Assembly (NCBI GenBank): GCA_000482145.1
Contig: AUXH01000370.1
Location: 1-19,333 of the forward strand
DNA length: 19,333 nt
Reading direction: 5' to 3'
Source: Strigomonas culicis
Lineage: Eukaryota; Euglenozoa; Kinetoplastea; Trypanosomatida; Trypanosomatidae
Both the position numbers and the translations under genes were made by a program. A model generated the notes under the pieces. That model searched no databases. It was not told the DNA's origin and saw only the letters and a program-made list of their open reading frames with translations. Below are positions 15,517 through 19,333 of the stretch, piece after piece (position 1 is the stretch's first letter; each line of letters starts with the position of its first letter).

Positions 15517-16353
15517 TTACTGGTACAGGGTCAAAATGGACGGTTTGGACAGCTTGCCATAACGAGGCGTGTAGGCGCCGGGGCCCGGCGTGCCGCTGTA
15601 CACAGTCGGCGTCACGTTGGCAGACCGGCTGCGTGTCGGTCGGTGGTTCATGGACTGCTCGATCTCCATGTCGGTGCCCAGGTAATAGTTCCCCTTCTCG
15701 CCCACCAAGGGACGGAACCGGCGCTCGCGCCCAAAGGTGTACACCTTGGAGCTATCCTCCAGCAAGAAGGATCCTATAGCGCACATGGTGTCCTCCTGCG
15801 TCGCCTTCTTCATGGCCTCCTTCAGCTGGAAGTAGGGATCGTGGTGGAGCTGCTCTCGGCGTATCTTCTCCGAAACGATGCTCGCCTCGTTCACTTTGAG
15901 GTGCGAGAGGCCTGCGGACCCCAACGGGTGCCGGCGCGCCACCGAGCTGGTCCTGGACACCGACGTGTTGGTCCGCCGCGACTCGTTAACGGTGGGGTGT
16001 GCCGACCCGTGGCTCTCCTTCTTCGCATGGCTGATGGCGCTAACGTGGCAGGAGGCGCACCCCTCCACCTGGCCGGCCGGGCGACTCGGGGGGATGGAGG
16101 CCGCGAGGAGCCGGACCCGCCTTTCCTCTAACTGCTGCCGCCGCAGCCGAAGGTCCTCTAGCTCGTCATGAATCGTCTCAAGCTGCCCCTTCGCATCCGG
16201 GGCGCTAGGAGCGCTCTTGAGATCCCCCTTGTCTACGGCAACAGGGGACGGCGATGCACCCGCCCGCGTTAACCGCTGCGCCGCCACCGCACCCTTCGAA
16301 CTGGGGCGCAGCACCGGCACCACGGACTGGGACGCTGATGCCGTTGTGCTCAT
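15517..16353 (-). CDS. Uncharacterised coiled-coil protein with one SHIPPO/STPGR-like motif
   Basis: 278-residue protein of unknown function without membrane span or signal. An Ala/Ser/Pro-rich N-terminus is followed by a short, highly charged coiled-coil stretch at about 57-82 (TIHDELEDLRLRRQQLEERR), a Ser/Arg/His-rich middle that looks disordered, and a more conserved-looking block at about 166-232 (REQLHHDPYFQLKEAMKKAT; KVYTFGRERRFRPLVGEKG). Near the C-terminus, SGTPGPGAYTPRYGKLSKPS (253-272) contains the PGPGAY core of SHIPPO/ODF3 repeats, found in axonemal and microtubule-associated proteins. A cytoskeletal or flagellar role is therefore plausible but rests on one short motif. The frame continues 36 codons upstream to a TTG; those codons derive from the leader. 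ATG 16353 is the first ATG after the predicted acceptor. Confidence 0.8.
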   Translation of the reverse strand: MSTTASASQSVVPVLRPSSKGAVAAQRLTRAGASPSPVAVDKGDLKSAPSAPDAKGQLETIHDELEDLRLRRQQLEERRVRLLAASIPPSRPAGQVEGCASCHVSAISHAKKESHGSAHPTVNESRRTNTSVSRTSSVARRHPLGSAGLSHLKVNEASIVSEKIRREQLHHDPYFQLKEAMKKATQEDTMCAIGSFLLEDSSKVYTFGRERRFRPLVGEKGNYYLGTDMEIEQSMNHRPTRSRSANVTPTVYSGTPGPGAYTPRYGKLSKPSILTLYQ

Positions 16354-16917
16354 CACGAAATTAATAATGAATACAAAGAAGGGAATAAAGAGAATAGTAT
16401 TGTGTGTATGTGTATCTCTATGTACGTGCGCTTGTGTTGAAAGAGCGAAACAAACAAACAAAAAAAAGTATGGGAGAGGTGATGTATTTGCTAGACACGT
16501 TTATGACGAAGGAAGCAACATATAAAAAACACTCATGCTTTTAAAACAAGCAAAAGAGAAAACGAAAAACAGACATGCGGAGGCGACGCGGACAATCAGA
16601 AGTACGTTCAAGGTGTGAGAAAAAAAAAAGGATAGAATATTGTCAGTTGGGGTATATTAAGACGAGATATATTAATTAATAAAAGAACAAAACGCTAACG
16701 TACGTAGATGTGGTTCATGATAATGGAAAAAAAAAACCGAAAGGAAAACGAGGAGAACAGGAATCCTTAGCACTTTTTTTTTTACTGTTGTGCACTTGTA
16801 CGTGTGCACTCATTTACCCTTTTTATTGTCGCTTTCAGTTTTTTTTTTTTTCGACAGTGCACGGATACGCTATTTTTTTTTCGTTTTACGTATTTCCATT
16901 ATCAATAGTGCGAACAT
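16354..16917 (-). other. Intergenic region between decarboxylase and SHIPPO-motif genes
   Basis: 564 bases. The half nearest the decarboxylase stop has several T runs on the plus strand (near 16774-16784, 16839-16851 and 16872-16881), so its 3' UTR is rich in A tracts. The other half is A/G-rich on the plus strand, ending in the acceptor of the next gene. A TA-rich patch lies at about 16653-16682. Frames here on either strand have Phe/Ser/Lys-rich products typical of non-coding sequence. Confidence 0.6.
16431..16467 (-). promoter_or_regulatory. Predicted trans-splice acceptor of the SHIPPO-motif gene
   Basis: Minus strand T-rich TTTGTTTGTTTCGCTCTTTC then AACACAAG, AG at 16432-16431, leaving a 77-base leader without ATG. 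Other AGs follow closely (for example near 16420), so the exact site is uncertain. Confidence 0.45.
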
Positions 16918-18561
16918 TTACCGCTTCAGAATAGTCACGATAGGCACCTCGAAACGTCCAAGCATCACCTCAAAGAAGCGCAGTCCCGTCGCACCGTTGT
17001 TATCCGCGCGGAAGTGCTCGGTTGTCTGACCCGTCTCGGAAACTACGTTGCACTGCACGCGGTCGCGGCCAAGACCCTTCACAATCATGCTGTAGTCCCA
17101 CGTGGCAATGTCGTTGTACTCGGCGTTCCATCCGTGGATGACACGCTCGATGACGTAGCCGTCGTTGTTGACGAGGAACAGGAGCGAGTTCAGCTTGTTC
17201 CGCGCGAAGGTGCCGATCTCCTGGATCGACATCTGCGACGCGCCGTCGCCGACCAGCAGAATGACGCGACGGTTCGGGAAGGCGATCTGCGCACCGAGCG
17301 CGAGGGGGATGGAGGCGCCGATGGAGCCCCACATGTACTGGCCCACGAACTTGCAGCCCTTGGGCAGGTGCAGGCCGGTGCTGTTGCAACAGATGGTGCC
17401 CTGGTCAATCACAATAATGTCGTCCTCCTTGAGCTGCGCCTGCAGCTCCGCATAGAAGTGGTTCGCCGAGAACTTGTCGTCCGTCGGCGGCGGCAGCGGG
17501 GCTGGATTGGGGTGCTCCTGCGGCCACGCGGCGCTGTACTTGAGCGCCACCTTGCGGATGGTGGCCAGGGCGACCGCCATCGGCACCTGCGCAAAGGTCT
17601 TGGCACCGACATGCGCGCCGAACGGCTTGAGGTCAATGAGGCGCTCCTTGGGGAAGTTGTGGGAAAAGAAGGAGCAGCCAAAGTCGTGGAAGAGCACGCC
17701 GGCGTGGATGAACACGTCCGCGCCCTCCATCACCTTCAGCGTCGAGTCGGCGGAGGCCCTGCCGCCGTAGTGGCCCACGTACTGCGGCAGCTGCTCGTTC
17801 AGCGTGCCCTTGCTGAGCGCCATGTCTGCGAAGGGCATGTTCGTCTCCGCCACGAGCCGCGTCGCCTCCGCCGCGCACCCGGCGAAGCGGTCGCACAGAT
17901 GGCCGACGAGGAAGGAGGCGGACTTGGCCGCGCGCAGCAGGCCCTCCACCGCCTGCTCAAACGCCGCGACGGAGGAGGCGGAGACGGTGGCAGCAGGGGG
18001 CTCCAGCTGGCCGGTCGGCGGCTCGCACGCGATCGCGGCCACGTCAGCCGGGAGCAGGAGGAACCCGGGCAGCGACTCGCGCAGCATCGTGCTGATCACG
18101 CGGTCGATCTCCGTCAGCGCGTTCTCCGGCGTCAGCGCGGCCCGCGCGCACGAGATGCTCTCGCTCATCTTCGCGAAGTGCGTGAAGACGCCGTCGCCGA
18201 GCGTGTGGTGCAGGATCGCGCGTTGACTCTGCAGCGCGAGCGACGGGCCGCCCACGATGTGGAGCACCGGTGAGTGCTCCGAGAAGGCGCCGGCGACGCC
18301 ATTGAGCGCGCTGATCTCGCCCACGCCATACGTGGTGAGCAGCGCCGCGAAGCGTGCACAGCGGGCGTAGCCGTCCGCCGCGTACGCGGCATTCAGCTCG
18401 TTCGAGCACCCGATCCACTCGAAGCCCTGCTCGCGCGCCGCCATGACATCATCGAGGAACACCAGATTGTAGTCGCCCGGCACACCAAACATATGCTTGC
18501 ATTGGACCTGCAGCAGACGGTCAATCAGGTAGCACCCAATGTTGTATGTACCCGCTGGCAT
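16918..18561 (-). CDS. Thiamine-diphosphate 2-keto acid decarboxylase (indolepyruvate/pyruvate decarboxylase), bacterial type
   Basis: 547-residue enzyme predicted to decarboxylate indolepyruvate, pyruvate or related 2-keto acids to aldehydes using ThDP and Mg. Family residues are all present: Asp30 in GVPGDYN, Glu55 in CSNELNAAYAADGYAR, the His118-His119 pair in LHHTLGDG, the cofactor motif from GDGASQMS (438) to NND (465-467), and Glu472 in GYVIERVIHG. HIVGGPSLALQSQ, LHHTLGDG and YNDIATWDY resemble enterobacterial indolepyruvate decarboxylase (about 552 residues) more than yeast pyruvate decarboxylase. The C-terminus is ILKR, not a peroxisomal PTS1, and there is no clear presequence, so a cytosolic enzyme is likely rather than a glycosomal one. 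A gene annotated pyruvate/indole-pyruvate carboxylase is known in Leishmania. Origin by transfer from bacteria is likely; codon use looks adapted to its neighbours. Substrate preference is not readable from sequence. Confidence 0.92.
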   Translation of the reverse strand: MPAGTYNIGCYLIDRLLQVQCKHMFGVPGDYNLVFLDDVMAAREQGFEWIGCSNELNAAYAADGYARCARFAALLTTYGVGEISALNGVAGAFSEHSPVLHIVGGPSLALQSQRAILHHTLGDGVFTHFAKMSESISCARAALTPENALTEIDRVISTMLRESLPGFLLLPADVAAIACEPPTGQLEPPAATVSASSVAAFEQAVEGLLRAAKSASFLVGHLCDRFAGCAAEATRLVAETNMPFADMALSKGTLNEQLPQYVGHYGGRASADSTLKVMEGADVFIHAGVLFHDFGCSFFSHNFPKERLIDLKPFGAHVGAKTFAQVPMAVALATIRKVALKYSAAWPQEHPNPAPLPPPTDDKFSANHFYAELQAQLKEDDIIVIDQGTICCNSTGLHLPKGCKFVGQYMWGSIGASIPLALGAQIAFPNRRVILLVGDGASQMSIQEIGTFARNKLNSLLFLVNNDGYVIERVIHGWNAEYNDIATWDYSMIVKGLGRDRVQCNVVSETGQTTEHFRADNNGATGLRFFEVMLGRFEVPIVTILKR

Positions 18562-19333
18562 TAGCTTGGTTTTGTTCGTTTGTTTGTGTTGGAAATGAAG
18601 AACAGAATGGAAAGAAAGTGAACCGATGAAGTCCTAATCGTACCGAGGCGAAAGAAGAGAATGAAGGGGTGGAGAGAAGAAGATTGTGTTCGATCCAATA
18701 TACAAACGTTGACGCAGCCGTAAAGTGGACATCCGGACAAGGTGAATGCGGCATATCCACTATTCACAACACCTACAAAAAAAAAAAAACTAACGGTAGA
18801 TGAAAAAGAGAGGGAGAACAAAACGAACAATATAAGTACGAAAAACCATGCTCTGATTATCAGCCTTTTGGACACAAAGGCGTGGATCAATTCCGTCTCA
18901 TATCGCGTGATGTCCAACGGACGCTCATAGAGTGTAAGGTCGAAGCCTTTGCAACTATAAGTAAACAAATATATATAATCTCTATTTCAATGATAGTTTC
19001 TGTTTAACATATTGTGAAAGGGGGAGGGAGGGAATGAGTATTCACATAAACCAAACAAGCAAAAAAGAACGAGGATACGAGAAGTTACGTTAGAGGGTGG
19101 GGAAAATGTCGGTTTTCATGGGGCCTATCCTCGTTATATTTATTGTCTTGTTGGTCATAGTGTATACATTTGCATCATGGTGAGAAAAGAAAAGAAAAGA
19201 AAAACGTAGGCATGCAAAACTACATGACAAAAAAGAGTGACACAGTCAGCGAATGCGTATTTGGCATGTATGTGCATAGTAACTACTTTTTTGTACTAAA
19301 TGATATGATGTTCTTTATTTGGATGTAATTCTC
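18562..19333 (-). other. Upstream spacer at the right edge
   Basis: 772 bases with the decarboxylase leader and the 3' flank of a gene lying beyond the right edge. A minus-strand frame of 135 codons (18968-18561) starts with TTG and encodes Phe/Ser/Leu-rich sequence from pyrimidine-rich DNA, so I do not call it. Simple motifs include A11 near 18778-18790 and AAAAG repeats at about 19187-19204. One short hydrophobic plus-strand frame (19106-19183) is reported in the findings. Confidence 0.6.
18634..18683 (-). promoter_or_regulatory. Predicted trans-splice acceptor of the decarboxylase gene
   Basis: Minus strand TCTTCTTCTCTCCACCCCTT continuing into TCATTCTCTTCTTTCGCCTC, then GGTACGATTAG with AG at 18635-18634. 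This gives a 72-base leader without ATG. A second tract (TTTCTTTCCATTCTGTTCTT) leads to AG at 18566-18565, only three bases before the ATG. Confidence 0.6.

Noticed and set aside
15937..16068. CASCH sequence in the SHIPPO-motif protein, resembling a cytochrome c CxxCH heme site
   Set aside because: The surroundings are low-complexity and Ser/His-rich, there is no axial-ligand context, and trypanosomatid mitochondrial c-type cytochromes use a single-cysteine heme motif. Chance match.
17014..18273. Plus-strand open frame of 419 codons opposite the decarboxylase
   Set aside because: Antisense shadow of a gene with complete ThDP-enzyme motifs; composition is Arg/Gly/Val/Leu/His-rich and has no recognisable domain.
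288..18561. Idea that the ten genes form one functional system
   Set aside because: They mix traffic, ubiquitin-like systems, snoRNP, GPI synthesis and metabolism. Trypanosomatid polycistronic units usually do not group genes by function, so the trafficking excess is treated as coincidence.
18686..18700. GTTCGATCC resembling a tRNA B box in the right spacer
   Set aside because: The flanking bases do not form a T-arm stem and there is no A box or acceptor stem at the right distance.
18561..18968. Minus-strand frame of 135 codons just upstream of the decarboxylase
   Set aside because: Starts with TTG, hydrophobic only because of pyrimidine-rich leader sequence, and it covers the predicted splice acceptor of the decarboxylase.

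Overview
This window looks like nuclear DNA of a trypanosomatid protist (Kinetoplastea). Ten intron-free protein genes all lie on the minus strand and are read right to left. GC-rich coding blocks alternate with AT-rich gaps, and each gene is preceded on its coding strand by a polypyrimidine tract and an AG just upstream of the first ATG. This is the layout of a polycistronic transcription unit whose mRNAs are made by spliced-leader trans-splicing and coupled polyadenylation. A bacterial-type indolepyruvate/pyruvate decarboxylase fits what is known of Leishmania-type species and possibly Phytomonas, but genus cannot be fixed from the sequence.

In transcription order (right to left): thiamine-diphosphate 2-keto acid decarboxylase (18561-16918); a small coiled-coil protein with a single SHIPPO/STPGR-like motif (16353-15517); a two-membrane-span protein that I read as PIG-Y of the GPI-GlcNAc transferase (15042-14773); a large TRIP12/UPL3-like HECT ubiquitin ligase with an internal zinc cluster (14497-10502); the gamma large chain of clathrin adaptor AP-1 (10081-7661); an uncharacterised probable mitochondrial membrane protein with a Pro/Ala linker and short helical repeats (7151-6006); Rab geranylgeranyltransferase beta (5626-4667); an NHP2-type L7Ae protein (4292-3852); an Rgp1-like arrestin-fold protein, predicted Rab6-GEF subunit (3448-2069); and a UFSP2-type UFM1 protease (1751-288, with a possible longer form starting at 1880).

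The gaps (about 275-770 bp) hold UTRs, polypyrimidine tracts, homopolymers and simple repeats. I see no tRNA, snoRNA, transposon, CRISPR or strand switch. Genes in such units usually share transcription but not function. Here several happen to touch membrane traffic (AP-1 gamma, RabGGTase beta, Rgp1) and protein modification (HECT ligase, UFM1 protease), which I treat as coincidence. Several open frames extend upstream through non-ATG codons; the starts given here are the first ATG after a plausible splice acceptor. I found no clear new multi-gene system. The best leads are the PIG-Y assignment, the repeat-bearing mitochondrial protein, two possible UFSP2 N-termini, the zinc cluster in the HECT ligase, and the laterally acquired decarboxylase.
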